NCBI RefSeq assembly: GCF_018070075.1
Contig: NZ_JAGPXE010000003.1
Coordinates: 124,001-188,000, forward strand
Length of the DNA stretch: 64,000 nucleotides
Origin: Saccharopolyspora endophytica
GTDB lineage: Bacteria; Actinomycetota; Actinomycetes; Mycobacteriales; Pseudonocardiaceae
Direction: 5' to 3'
Shown: positions 32,957-41,204 of the stretch, in pieces
Layout: every line of letters begins with the position of its first letter
How positions within the stretch are numbered: position 1 is the first letter of the stretch
Translations under genes and position numbers: made by a program
Notes under the pieces: model-generated
What the model saw: the letters and a program-made list of their open reading frames with translations, nothing else
Told to the model about the DNA's origin: nothing
Database searches by the model: none

Positions 32957-33712
32957 CTAGACCGTAGCTTTCAGGGCGCGCAGGACTTCCAGCTCGTTTT
33001 CACTGGGCGGATCCTGGGTCCCGAGGTCGTCGGCGACCTTGAGGTCCCAGCCGACGGCCGCCTTGGCCTGCTCGACGGTGGAGCCGGGGCTGAGCTCGGT
33101 GAGGGTGAGCTCGCAGGTCTCCGGGTCCGGGCGCAGGACGCCGAGGTCGGTGATCACCTTGACCGGGCCGCGTCCGCGCAGGCCCAGCGCCTCGCGGTCG
33201 CCCTTGCCGGTGCCGTAGCCCAGCGAGGTCACGAAGTCCACGCGGTCGACGAAGCTGCGCGGGCTCATCCGCATCACGATCAGCACCTCGCCGCACGACG
33301 CCGCGATCTCCGGGGCACCACCCGCACCGGGCAGGCGGACCTTGGGGTTGCGGTAGTCGCCGCCGATGACGGTGGTGTTGATGTTGCCGAAGCGGTCGAC
33401 CTGCGCCCCGCCGAGGAAGCCGATGTCGATGCGGCCCGGCTGCAACCAGTAGTTGAAGATCTCCGGGACGCTGATCACCGAATCCGCCGTGTCGGCCAGC
33501 ACTCCGTCGCCGATGGACAGCGGCAGCCGGTCCGGCTTGGTGCCCAGGGTGCCCGACTCGTAGATCAGCACGAGGTTCGGCGCGTGCGTGCGGCGCGCCA
33601 GGTTCGCCGCCGTGCTGGGCAATCCGATGCCCACGAAGCACTTCGCCCCGTCGTCCAGCGACCGGGCGGCACCGACGGTCATCATCTCGTCGGAGGTGAA
33701 CTCCAGGCTCAT
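32957..33712 (-). CDS. pcaJ: 3-oxoadipate CoA-transferase beta subunit
   Basis: The 251-residue class I CoA-transferase beta subunit has the catalytic-glutamate region LVLIYESGTLGTKP (Glu of YESG) and IDIGFLGGAQVDRFGNIN. With PcaI it moves CoA from succinyl-CoA to 3-oxoadipate. ATG 33712 overlaps the pcaI stop (ATGA). A thiolase (pcaF) to finish the pathway is not in the window. Confidence 0.9.
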   Translation of the reverse strand: MSLEFTSDEMMTVGAARSLDDGAKCFVGIGLPSTAANLARRTHAPNLVLIYESGTLGTKPDRLPLSIGDGVLADTADSVISVPEIFNYWLQPGRIDIGFLGGAQVDRFGNINTTVIGGDYRNPKVRLPGAGGAPEIAASCGEVLIVMRMSPRSFVDRVDFVTSLGYGTGKGDREALGLRGRGPVKVITDLGVLRPDPETCELTLTELSPGSTVEQAKAAVGWDLKVADDLGTQDPPSENELEVLRALKATV

Positions 33713-34530
33713 CGCGCGCTCCTCTCCGCACCGCGGACCTCGGTCGTCAGCCACTGCTCGAAGCGCTCGCGGTCCCGGCCGATCGGGTCCCATTCCTGGT
33801 AGTACTCGTTGTCCCGCTCGTAGTAGCCCTGCGCGTAGGAGGGGTGCGCGCCGCGCGGCACCTCGGCGACGGCGGTGACCACCCACTGCGGCAGCACGAC
33901 GGCGCCGGGCACCGGGGTGAGCTCTTCGACGATCTCCTCGACGGTCACCAGCGACCGCTTCGAGGCCAGGACGGTCTCCTTCTGCACGCCGGTGATGCCC
34001 CACATCTGCACGTTGCCCGTCTTGTCGGCGCGCTGCGCGTGGATGATGCCCACGTCCGGGTTCACCGCGGGCACGGCTGTGAGCCGCTCGCCGGTGAACG
34101 GGCACTCGATGGGCTTGATGGTGTCGGTCTGGTCGGGCAGGTCGGTCCCGGTGTAGCCGCGCAGCACGGCGAAGGGCAGCCCGGAGGCGCCGGCGGCGTA
34201 GCGGTTGGCCATGCCGGCGTGGCTGTGCTCCTCGATCTCCAGCGGCACCGGCCAGGAGTTCTGGATGGCGTCGCGGAAGCGGTGCAGCGACCCGACGCCG
34301 GGGTTGCCGCCCCAGGAGAAGACCAGCTTGCGCGCGCAGCCCGCGCCGATCATCTGGTCGTAGACGATGTCCGGCGTCATCCGGATCAGCGTCAGGTCCT
34401 TGCGGTGTTGCCGGATGATCTCGTGACCGGCGGCGACCGGGATGAGATGCGTGAAGCCCTCCAGCGCCACCGTGTCACCGTCGTGGACCAGCTCCGCGAC
34501 GGCCTCGCGAAGGCTCAGGATGCGTGCCAC
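33709..34530 (-). CDS. pcaI: 3-oxoadipate CoA-transferase alpha subunit
   Basis: The ~273-residue protein has the class I CoA-transferase alpha pattern (VALEGFTHLIPVAAGHEIIR, VFSWGGNPGVGSLHRFRDA). GTG 34530 is preferred over GTG 34539 because the AGAGGTG ribosome site would overlap the latter. First gene of the pcaIJHGBDC operon, behind the inverted repeat at 34551-34578. Confidence 0.88.
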   Translation of the reverse strand: MARILSLREAVAELVHDGDTVALEGFTHLIPVAAGHEIIRQHRKDLTLIRMTPDIVYDQMIGAGCARKLVFSWGGNPGVGSLHRFRDAIQNSWPVPLEIEEHSHAGMANRYAAGASGLPFAVLRGYTGTDLPDQTDTIKPIECPFTGERLTAVPAVNPDVGIIHAQRADKTGNVQMWGITGVQKETVLASKRSLVTVEEIVEELTPVPGAVVLPQWVVTAVAEVPRGAHPSYAQGYYERDNEYYQEWDPIGRDRERFEQWLTTEVRGAERSAR

Positions 34531-34550
34531 CCCGACCACCTCTCGTTGTG

Positions 34551-34578
34551 CGCATAGTGAACAAGTGTGCTGTATGCG
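34551..34578. promoter_or_regulatory. Candidate IclR operator upstream of pcaI
   Basis: CGCATA (34551-34556) and TATGCG (34573-34578) form an inverted repeat with flanks extending the match (GTGCGCATA against GTTCGCATA). It sits 20-48 bp before the pcaI start. Binding by the IclR protein at 28272 is inferred. Confidence 0.45.
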
Positions 34579-34644
34579 AACGATAGAGGACCCGCTGCGG
34601 CCAGGTCAAGGGCGGTTTCGCCTGGTTGAAGGGTGCGGGAGCGG

Positions 34645-35130
34645 TCAGAGCTCGCTGGCGGCCGGGAGTCCGTCGGCGGGCAGGCCGAGGATCCCGACGG
34701 CGGCCTCGGCGGCGGCCGTGGCCTGCAGGTACCCGGTCTCGCCCCAGGCCAGCAAGTCGCCGGCCTTGCTCGGGTGCACCAGCAGTCGCCGGTAGGTGCG
34801 CCCGCTGTCGGGGTCCGGCGCGGGCGGGTAGGCGCAGGAGATCAGTGCCGCCATCCGGACCTGCGCGTAGGGCGAGATGCCGTCGTTGACGCACTGGTAG
34901 CCGAGGTAGTGCGGCTCGTCGATGTCGACGGTGACCTCTTCCATGGCTTCGCGGCGCAGGATGTCGACGTAGGCGACCTCGCCCGGCTCCGGGCGTCCGC
35001 CGGGCAGCGTGTGCTTGGTGCCGTCGAGGCGGATCAGGAGCCTGCCGTCGGGGACGAAGAGGAACCCGTACACCTGCCGCACCGCCAGACCCGCCGGAAC
35101 GGGGTCGGTGTGCCAGGAGAACTTGGGCAT
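34645..35130 (-). CDS. Nudix hydrolase
   Basis: The 161-residue protein contains the Nudix box: GGRPEPGE, then RREAMEEVTVDI, with the metal-binding REAxEE core. Members hydrolyse nucleoside diphosphates linked to another group. ATG 35130. It runs in the same direction as pcaI but with 114 bp between, including the operator, so it is probably not part of the pca operon. Substrate unknown. Confidence 0.85.
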   Translation of the reverse strand: MPKFSWHTDPVPAGLAVRQVYGFLFVPDGRLLIRLDGTKHTLPGGRPEPGEVAYVDILRREAMEEVTVDIDEPHYLGYQCVNDGISPYAQVRMAALISCAYPPAPDPDSGRTYRRLLVHPSKAGDLLAWGETGYLQATAAAEAAVGILGLPADGLPAASEL

Positions 35131-35261
35131 TGGTGCGGGTCCCTTCGGCGAGGTGCGGAGAAAAGATCACTTTACCCGAGAGGGCGGTGTGAGCACCTGC
35201 GTTCGAAAGGGTGTTTCCGCTGCGCACAGATCTCAAATCGGACATTCGGGATGGATCAAGT

Positions 35262-35281
35262 TCTGTGATCTGGTTCACAGA
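35262..35281. promoter_or_regulatory. CRP/GlxR-type site (perfect inverted repeat)
   Basis: TCTGTGATCTGGTTCACAGA is a perfect 7+6+7 inverted repeat containing TGTGA-N6-TCACA, the consensus of CRP and of actinobacterial GlxR/Crp. It lies 56-75 bp upstream of the transporter start at 35337, suitable for cAMP-dependent control. Confidence 0.7.
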
Positions 35282-35336
35282 GCCGGTTCGGGTTGCTACA
35301 CCTGATCGGCCGAATCCGCTCCAGCCAGGAGGCATC

Positions 35337-36782
35337 GTGGCCATCCAGGATCGAGAGGTACCGGAGGCAGGGGCCGAAGCCCGCGAACTGCCCAGCAGAT
35401 TCCTTCCCGCGGCCAAGTACCGAGACCTGCCCGAACCCCGCACGTTCCGCCAGATCTTCGGGGCCAGCATCATCCTCACCGCCACCGCGATCGGTTCCGG
35501 CGAGTTCGTGCTGTGGCCCTACATCACCAGCCAGGTCGGGCTCGTTCTGATGTGGACGGCCGTGCTCGGCTTCTTCATGCAGTACATCCTCAACATGGAG
35601 ATCGAGCGGTACACGCTGGCCACCGGCGAGACCGCGGTCACCGGCTTCACCCGGATCTGGCCGCCCCTGGGCGTGCTGATCACCGTCATCGCGATCATCC
35701 CGAACCTGTGGCCGGGCTGGGCGACCGGTGCGGCCACCATCGTCACCTACGTGGCCGGGGCGGGGTCTCCGGTGCCCATCGCGATCGTGGCCATGGTCGC
35801 CATCGGTGCTGCCCTGACCCTGTCCAAAGTGGTCTACAAGACCGTGGAACGCGTCGAGATGGTGCTGGTCGGCGGCATCGCGGTGTTCCTCGTGGTGGCC
35901 CTGTTCGTCGGAACCGGGCTGTCCGACTGGGCCGCGTTCGGCGCGAGCTTCGCCCACGTCGGGCAACTGCCGCCGATGGAGGAGGTCGGCGGGATCGCCG
36001 CGCTGCTGGGCGCGATCGCCTTCGCCGGCGCCGGTGGCGGCAACAACCTGGTCCAGAGCAACTGGGCGCGCGACAAGCAGATGGGCATGGGGCAGTACAT
36101 GCCGCGCGTGACCTCGCCGTTCACCGGCCAGGAAGCCGCCGCCGCGGGCACCGGGCACATGTTCCTCGACAGCGACGAGAACCGGCGCCGCTGGAAGGGC
36201 TGGTGGAAGGTCGCCAACGTCGAGCAGTTCGGCACCTTCTTCCTGCTCGGCTGCGGAACGCTGGTGATCATGTCGGTGCTGGCCTACGCCACGGTGTTCG
36301 GCGTTCCGCTGCCGGAGGACGACTTCGACTTCATCCGCGCCCAGGGCGAGATCTTCGGCGAGCGCTTCGGGGGGTGGTTCCAGACCGCGTTCTGGATGGC
36401 CGGTGCGATCGCGCTGTTCTCCACCCAGCTGGGCATCATGGACTGGGTCAGCCGGTTGACCGCCGACACCGTCAAGGTCACGTTCTTCCGCGGCAGCACG
36501 AAGGTCACCGAGAGCCGCATCTACTTCGCGGTGATCTGGGTGATGATCATCGCCGGTTCGGCGATCCTGCTGTCGGGCACCGAGGAGCCGCTGGCGCTGA
36601 TCCTGATCTCCTCGTCGGCGGGCGGCGTGGTGATGTTCCTGTACTCGATGCTGCTGATCTTCACGAACCGCCGGTTCCTCCCGCGCTCGATCCGGCTGGG
36701 CGGCTGGCGGATGGTCATGATGTGCGTGGCCGTGGTGTTCTACGGCTACTTCTCCATCGCCCTGCTCGTCGACCAGTTCTAG
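35337..36782 (+). CDS. Second Nramp-related transporter without metal motifs
   Basis: The 481-residue protein has about eleven hydrophobic helices in the Nramp pattern. TM1 reads ATAIGSGEFVLWPYI, not DPGN; TM6 reads AIAFAGAGGGNNLVQ, not MPH. It is a paralogue of the gene at 1988-3484, sharing the G-x-G-E...WP and AIAFAG segments, and so likely shares a non-classical substrate. The GTG at 35337 follows AGGAGG by 4 nt. A perfect CRP/GlxR-type site lies upstream. Its last 4 bp overlap the convergent lipoprotein gene. Confidence 0.7.
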   Translation: MAIQDREVPEAGAEARELPSRFLPAAKYRDLPEPRTFRQIFGASIILTATAIGSGEFVLWPYITSQVGLVLMWTAVLGFFMQYILNMEIERYTLATGETAVTGFTRIWPPLGVLITVIAIIPNLWPGWATGAATIVTYVAGAGSPVPIAIVAMVAIGAALTLSKVVYKTVERVEMVLVGGIAVFLVVALFVGTGLSDWAAFGASFAHVGQLPPMEEVGGIAALLGAIAFAGAGGGNNLVQSNWARDKQMGMGQYMPRVTSPFTGQEAAAAGTGHMFLDSDENRRRWKGWWKVANVEQFGTFFLLGCGTLVIMSVLAYATVFGVPLPEDDFDFIRAQGEIFGERFGGWFQTAFWMAGAIALFSTQLGIMDWVSRLTADTVKVTFFRGSTKVTESRIYFAVIWVMIIAGSAILLSGTEEPLALILISSSAGGVVMFLYSMLLIFTNRRFLPRSIRLGGWRMVMMCVAVVFYGYFSIALLVDQF

Positions 36783-37732
36783 ACGGGGCTGAGCACGACC
36801 CAGACCTGACCGGTGTCCACCGTGAGCGGTGCGCCGGTCCGGTCGGTGTAGGTGGTGGGAGCTTCGGGGGAGGGCCGGTTCCAGGTGCCCTCGAAGCTCT
36901 TGCCGTCGCGCAGCATCACCATCGGACCGCTGCCGATGCTCTCGGCCACCGGCGACGGGTTGCCCGCGGCGTCGCGCACCGCCGAATCGTGCGTGCGCAC
37001 CTTCTGGACGATCACGGTCGAGACGCCGAGCCGTCCGCTGTGCACCGCCGCGTAGGGCTCGCCGTCCATCGAGACCATCCACCGCTGCGACGGGTGATTG
37101 TAGAAGAACCCGATGGTGGCGGCGGGGTAGCGGACCTCGTAGCGCTCGGTGGGCGCGCCGCCGCCGGGAACGTCGCCGATCACCGGCCTGCTCGCTCCGG
37201 GCCACGGCTGCGCCGGCGGCAGCCTGGTCGAGTCGACGAACAGGTTGTGCGGAACCGGGCGAGATTCGTCGCGGGAGTAGGCGTCGGGCGCGTTGGCGTC
37301 GGAGGCGTCGGTCAGCGGGGCGGCCGCGATGATCGGCAGCACCTCGGGAGCCGCGCCCGAGTAGGCCAGCGTGGGTCTCCCGTACTGGGGGAGGAGCTCG
37401 GCGTCGGTCTCGCGCGCGCTGCGCACCGGGCCGACGGTCTTGGGCTTGTGCGTCGCGAAGATGCCCAGGATCCGGCTCAGCCCGCCTTCGACCGGCTCGA
37501 CGTAGACCACGTCCGCCGCGTCGATGCCCACCGGTGGACGCCCCTCGGACGAGTTGTCGATCTTGACCGCCACCACCGGCGGTCCGTCAGGCGTCGCTGC
37601 GCCGCCCTGCTCGCCGGAGGTGGTGCCGCCGCCCTGCGGTGGAGGTGGAGCCGGGGTCGGCTGGCAACCCGTCAGAGCGAGGGTCGCGATCGCGATCAGC
37701 GCGGCGAAGAACGTGCGTAAGCGGGTGCGCAT
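36779..37732 (-). CDS. DUF3048 (YerB-like) lipoprotein
   Basis: The 317-residue protein starts with a lipoprotein signal peptide (MRTRLRTFFAALIAIATLAL, lipobox LTGC) followed by a Pro/Gly-rich linker, so it is anchored outside the cell. The body matches DUF3048 (VVAVKIDNSSEGRPPVGIDA, KTVGPVRSARETD, GEPYAAVHSGRLGVSTVIVQ). YerB-like proteins have unknown function. ATG 37732. Confidence 0.85.
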   Translation of the reverse strand: MRTRLRTFFAALIAIATLALTGCQPTPAPPPPQGGGTTSGEQGGAATPDGPPVVAVKIDNSSEGRPPVGIDAADVVYVEPVEGGLSRILGIFATHKPKTVGPVRSARETDAELLPQYGRPTLAYSGAAPEVLPIIAAAPLTDASDANAPDAYSRDESRPVPHNLFVDSTRLPPAQPWPGASRPVIGDVPGGGAPTERYEVRYPAATIGFFYNHPSQRWMVSMDGEPYAAVHSGRLGVSTVIVQKVRTHDSAVRDAAGNPSPVAESIGSGPMVMLRDGKSFEGTWNRPSPEAPTTYTDRTGAPLTVDTGQVWVVLSPV

Positions 37733-37836
37733 GGTGCGGCCGACTCCTTCCCCCTGCTGTCCGAGCCTACGGATCTGGAAAGAATTCGCATTTCGATCGA
37801 GGTCCTGAGCCTGGGGGAGGCGCGCGCGGAGGTAAG

Positions 37837-37849
37837 TTAGCATTGCTAA
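37837..37849. promoter_or_regulatory. Perfect palindrome TTAGCATTGCTAA, unassigned operator
   Basis: A 13-bp perfect palindrome sits in the divergent region between the DUF3048 gene and the YhgE-like gene, 49 bp before the latter's start. It resembles MarR/TetR-type sites. No regulator gene is adjacent. Confidence 0.45.
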
Positions 37850-37897
37850 TGGTTGTTCGACGCAACCGTTCTCCCGCGTCGCGAAGAAGGAGGTTCC

Positions 37898-39226
37898 TTG
37901 ACCGAGGCACAGCCGCCCTCGACGGTCCGCACGCTGGTCAGCACCCTGTGGTTCCCCGCGTTCTTCATCTGCGGGTTCATGCTCTGCTACCTGCTGCCGA
38001 TGCACGCCCCGAAACCCCACGACATGCCCGTCGTGGTCGTCGGGGACCAGGCCGCGCACCAGCTCGCCGCGACCTTCCACGCGCGCATGCCCGGCGGCTT
38101 CGACATCACCCCGGTCCCCGACGAGGCCCGCGCGCGCGACGCCATCACCCAGCGCGAGGCCGTCGCCGGTTATGACCCCGGCAGCGGCGAACTGCTCTAC
38201 GCCAAGGCCAACGGCTCGGCGCTGATGATGATCCTGCAGCAGATCTTCACCCCGGTCGCCGCAGCCACCGGACACCACCTGGTGCTCACCGACCTCGCAC
38301 CGTCGGCACCCGGTGACGTGATGGGCACCGGCCTGCTCTACTGCCTGCTGGCGATGAACATCCCGCCTTACGTCACGGTGATGATGTTGCTGCGCGCCGA
38401 ACTGCGCACCCGCCAGAAGCTCGCCGCCCTGGTCGGGGTCGGCGCGTTCGCCTCGATCGTCTGCTACACGGCGGCGCTGTCCATGGGCGTGATCTACAAC
38501 CAGCTGTCGCTGCTGCTGGTCGGTTTCCTGCTGACCCAAGCCGTGGGGTGGACGTCGTTCGGGCTCGTGCCGTTCGTCAAGCAGTTCCTGCCCGGTGTGG
38601 CGATGGGGCTGTTCGTGCTGCTGAGCATGCCGTCCTCGGGCGGTGCGATCCCGAAGGAACTGGTGCCGCCGTTCTTCCAGGCGCTGCACGGGGTTCTGCC
38701 CCTCGGGCAGGCGGTCGACTCGATGCGCGGCATCCTCTACTTCGACGGCGTCGGCGCTGCGCGCGGCATCCTCGGGCTGTGCTGCTGGTTCGCCTTCGGC
38801 ATCGCGCTGGTCGTCGGCCACCTGTGGTGGGTGCGGCGCAAGACCGGAGCCGACCCGGAGGCGGTGACGGCAGCCGGCACCTACGAGCACGAGGACGACG
38901 ACGGCGTGGTGCTGGACCCGGTGTTCGAGGCGCCGAAACCCCGCAGGCACCGCACCCTTTCCGGCGCCGTGCGCGACAGCGCGGGAACCCCGGTTCCCGG
39001 CGCGGTCCTGACCATCACCGACCAGTCCGGCCTGCAGCTGGCCCGCCTCGTCGCCTCGCCGGTGGGCGAGTACGAGGTCCACGACCTGCCGGAGGGTTTC
39101 GCGACCGTCGTGGTCTCCGCCCCGGGCAGGCGGCCCGCCGTGGATCGGGTCAGGATCCGCCCGGGACGCGTCGAGGGCCAGGACTTCGAGCTGCCGTCCG
39201 AGCGCGCCGGGGCGACCCGGAGGTAG
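37898..39226 (+). CDS. YhgE/Pip-like membrane protein with C-terminal carboxypeptidase-regulatory-like domain
   Basis: The 442-residue protein has one N-terminal helix ([20 protein letters not shown]) and an external ~150-residue domain. Five or six helices follow ([40 protein letters not shown]), the layout of YhgE/Pip and ABC-2 permease-like proteins. Unusually it ends in a cytoplasmic or surface beta domain, [20 protein letters not shown]...[14 protein letters not shown], of the carboxypeptidase-regulatory-like type. The TTG at 37898 follows AAGGAGG by 4 nt. YhgE-type proteins take part in export; the added domain's role is unknown. Confidence 0.65.
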   Translation: MTEAQPPSTVRTLVSTLWFPAFFICGFMLCYLLPMHAPKPHDMPVVVVGDQAAHQLAATFHARMPGGFDITPVPDEARARDAITQREAVAGYDPGSGELLYAKANGSALMMILQQIFTPVAAATGHHLVLTDLAPSAPGDVMGTGLLYCLLAMNIPPYVTVMMLLRAELRTRQKLAALVGVGAFASIVCYTAALSMGVIYNQLSLLLVGFLLTQAVGWTSFGLVPFVKQFLPGVAMGLFVLLSMPSSGGAIPKELVPPFFQALHGVLPLGQAVDSMRGILYFDGVGAARGILGLCCWFAFGIALVVGHLWWVRRKTGADPEAVTAAGTYEHEDDDGVVLDPVFEAPKPRRHRTLSGAVRDSAGTPVPGAVLTITDQSGLQLARLVASPVGEYEVHDLPEGFATVVVSAPGRRPAVDRVRIRPGRVEGQDFELPSERAGATRR

Positions 39227-39291
39227 CCGAGAGCGCCGACCGGCCGCGGGGGCTGATCGGCGGTCGGTCGGCGAGAGGTGACAATGAGGCC

Positions 39292-40035
39292 ATGAGCAAC
39301 ACGCGGGTCGCGGTCGTGACGGGTGCCGGTTCGGGGCTGGGGCGGGTGATCGCCCGAGCGCTGCTGGACGAGGGGTACGGGGTGGCGCTGGCCGGGCGTC
39401 GCGCCGAGCCGTTGACCGAGGCGGCCGGCGACGCCGCGGGCGCCGCGGTCGTGCCCACCGACGTCACCGATCCCGACTCGGTGGCGGCCCTGTTCGACGG
39501 CGTCCGCGAGCGGTGGGGGCGGCTGGACCTGCTGGTCAACAACGCCGGCACGTTCGGTCCCGCCGGTGACGTCGGCCAGCTGCCGGCAGCGGACTTCAAC
39601 GCCGTGGTGCAGGCGAACCTGACCGGCTCGTACCTGTGCGCCCACCACGCGTTCCGGATCATGAAGGACCAGGACCCGCGCGGCGGGCGCATCATCAACA
39701 ACGGCTCGATCTCCGCCCACGCGCCCCGGCCGCGCAGCGTCGCCTACACGACGACCAAGCACGCGATCACCGGGCTGACCAAGTCGATCTCGCTCGACGG
39801 CCGCGCGCACGACATCGCCTGCGGCCAGATCGACATCGGCAACGCCGCCACCGACATGACCTCCGGCATCGCCACCGGCGCCGCCCAGGCCGACGGATCG
39901 GTGCGTCCCGAACCCACCTTCGACCCGCAGCACGTCGCCGACGCCGTGCTCTACATGGCCGGGCTTCCGCTCAACGCCAACGTCCAGTTCATGACCATCA
40001 CCGCCACCACCATGCCCTTCATCGGCCGCGGCTAG
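39292..40035 (+). CDS. Short-chain dehydrogenase/reductase
   Basis: The 247-residue protein has the SDR cofactor motif [12 protein letters not shown], a catalytic Ser ([10 protein letters not shown]) and YTTTK. The Arg after the first Gly region (LAGRRAEPL) suggests NADP. Substrate not identifiable. ATG 39292 has GAGAGGTGA upstream. It is convergent with selD (10 bp between stops). Confidence 0.88.
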   Translation: MSNTRVAVVTGAGSGLGRVIARALLDEGYGVALAGRRAEPLTEAAGDAAGAAVVPTDVTDPDSVAALFDGVRERWGRLDLLVNNAGTFGPAGDVGQLPAADFNAVVQANLTGSYLCAHHAFRIMKDQDPRGGRIINNGSISAHAPRPRSVAYTTTKHAITGLTKSISLDGRAHDIACGQIDIGNAATDMTSGIATGAAQADGSVRPEPTFDPQHVADAVLYMAGLPLNANVQFMTITATTMPFIGRG

Positions 40036-40045
40036 GAAACGTGGT

Positions 40046-41044
40046 TCAGCGGAGGGTGATTCGGATGTCGTCGGGCCGGGCGGGCAGCACGTGGCCGATC
40101 ACCGGGGAGCCGGGGACCTCGCCCACCACCAGGAGACCGCCCGAGGTTTGGGCGTCGGCGAGCAGGAAGAGGTCTTCGGCGCTGGTGCCTCCCGGGTCCA
40201 GGTGGGGCCTCACCCAGTCGAGGTTGCGGCGGGTGCCTCCGCTGACGTACCCGTCGCGCACGGCCTCCCTGGCGCCCTCCAGGTAGGGCACCGCCGCGAC
40301 GTCGAGCTCGGCCGTCGTGCCGGAGGCGCGCATCGTCTTGAATAGGTGCCCGAGGAGCCCGAAACCGGTGACGTCCGTGGCGCACACCGCGCCGGAGCGC
40401 AGCGCCGCCTTCGAGGCGTCCCGGTTGAGCTCGGTCATCGCCGCCACGGCGTGGGCGAACCGCTCGCCGGTCTGCTTGTGCCGGGTGTTGAGGACTCCGA
40501 TGCCCAGCGGTTTGGTCAGCGTCAGCGGCAGACCCGGCCGGGCCGCGTCGTTGCGCAGCATCCGGTCGGGGTCCACCAGACCGGTCACCGCCAGCCCGTA
40601 CTTGGGTTCCGGGTCGTCGACGCTGTGCCCGCCGCCCAGGTGACACCCGGCCGCGGCCGCGATCTCCGAGCCGCCGCGCAGCACCTCACCGGCCAGCTCG
40701 AACGGCAGCACGTCCCGAGGCCAGCCGAGCAGGTTCACCCCGAGCAGCGGTGTCGCGCCCATCGCGTACACATCGGACAGCGCGTTGGCCGCCGCGATCC
40801 GCCCCCAGTCGAACGCGTCGTCGACCACGGGCGTGAAGAAGTCCGTGGTCACCACGATCCCGGTGCCCTCGTCGGTGCACACCACGGCGGCGTCGTCGCC
40901 GGTGTCCAACCCGACCAGCAGCTTCGCGTTCGGCTCGGCGACCTCCGGCATTAGCCCGCCGACGACCTCCTCCAGCTCGCCCGGCGGGATCTTGCAGGCG
41001 CATCCGCCGCCGTGCGCGTACTGCGTGAGCCGGTAGCCGCCCAT
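40046..41044 (-). CDS. selD: Selenide, water dikinase
   Basis: The 332-residue protein opens with LTQYAHGGGCACKI; Cys15 and Lys18 correspond to the catalytic Cys17 and Lys20 of E. coli SelD. It also has GDDAAVVCTDEGTGIVVTTD and the AIRS-type domain. It makes selenophosphate from selenide and ATP, the selenium donor for Sec-tRNA. ATG 41044 is chosen because AGGG lies 6 nt upstream; ATG 41050 is too close. The gene follows the selenocysteine tRNA (selC) on the same strand by 28 bp. It uses Cys, so it is not itself a selenoprotein. Confidence 0.92.
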   Translation of the reverse strand: MGGYRLTQYAHGGGCACKIPPGELEEVVGGLMPEVAEPNAKLLVGLDTGDDAAVVCTDEGTGIVVTTDFFTPVVDDAFDWGRIAAANALSDVYAMGATPLLGVNLLGWPRDVLPFELAGEVLRGGSEIAAAAGCHLGGGHSVDDPEPKYGLAVTGLVDPDRMLRNDAARPGLPLTLTKPLGIGVLNTRHKQTGERFAHAVAAMTELNRDASKAALRSGAVCATDVTGFGLLGHLFKTMRASGTTAELDVAAVPYLEGAREAVRDGYVSGGTRRNLDWVRPHLDPGGTSAEDLFLLADAQTSGGLLVVGEVPGSPVIGHVLPARPDDIRITLR

Positions 41045-41072
41045 CGACATCCCTCGCGGTCGGGGAACGAGT

Positions 41073-41167
41073 TGGCGGAGACGGACGGGAATCGAACCCG
41101 CCGCGCCGAGGTGCTCGGCGCCATCGGCTTTGAAGGCCGTGGGGGCCACCAGACCCCTGACGTCTCC
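41073..41167 (-). tRNA. selC: tRNA-Sec (anticodon TCA) with encoded CCA
   Basis: On the minus strand GGAGACG pairs with CGTCTCC as acceptor stem, and GCCA follows (41076-41073). The D-arm is long (GGGGTC-TGGT-GGCCCC, 6 bp). The anticodon loop is CTTCAAA (anticodon TCA). The extra arm is an 8-bp hairpin GCGCCGAG-cac-CTCGGCGC. The T-arm is GGG-TTCGATT-CCC. The long D-stem, long variable arm and TCA anticodon identify a selenocysteine tRNA. It lies just upstream of selD. The gene decodes UGA as selenocysteine. Confidence 0.93.
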
Positions 41168-41204
41168 GGCGCCCACTGTAGGAGGTAATGCCGATCAGCA
41201 CAGA

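Noticed and set aside
41045-41176. Longer selD start running upstream
   Set aside because: It would translate through the selenocysteine tRNA; ATG 41044 has a good ribosome site.
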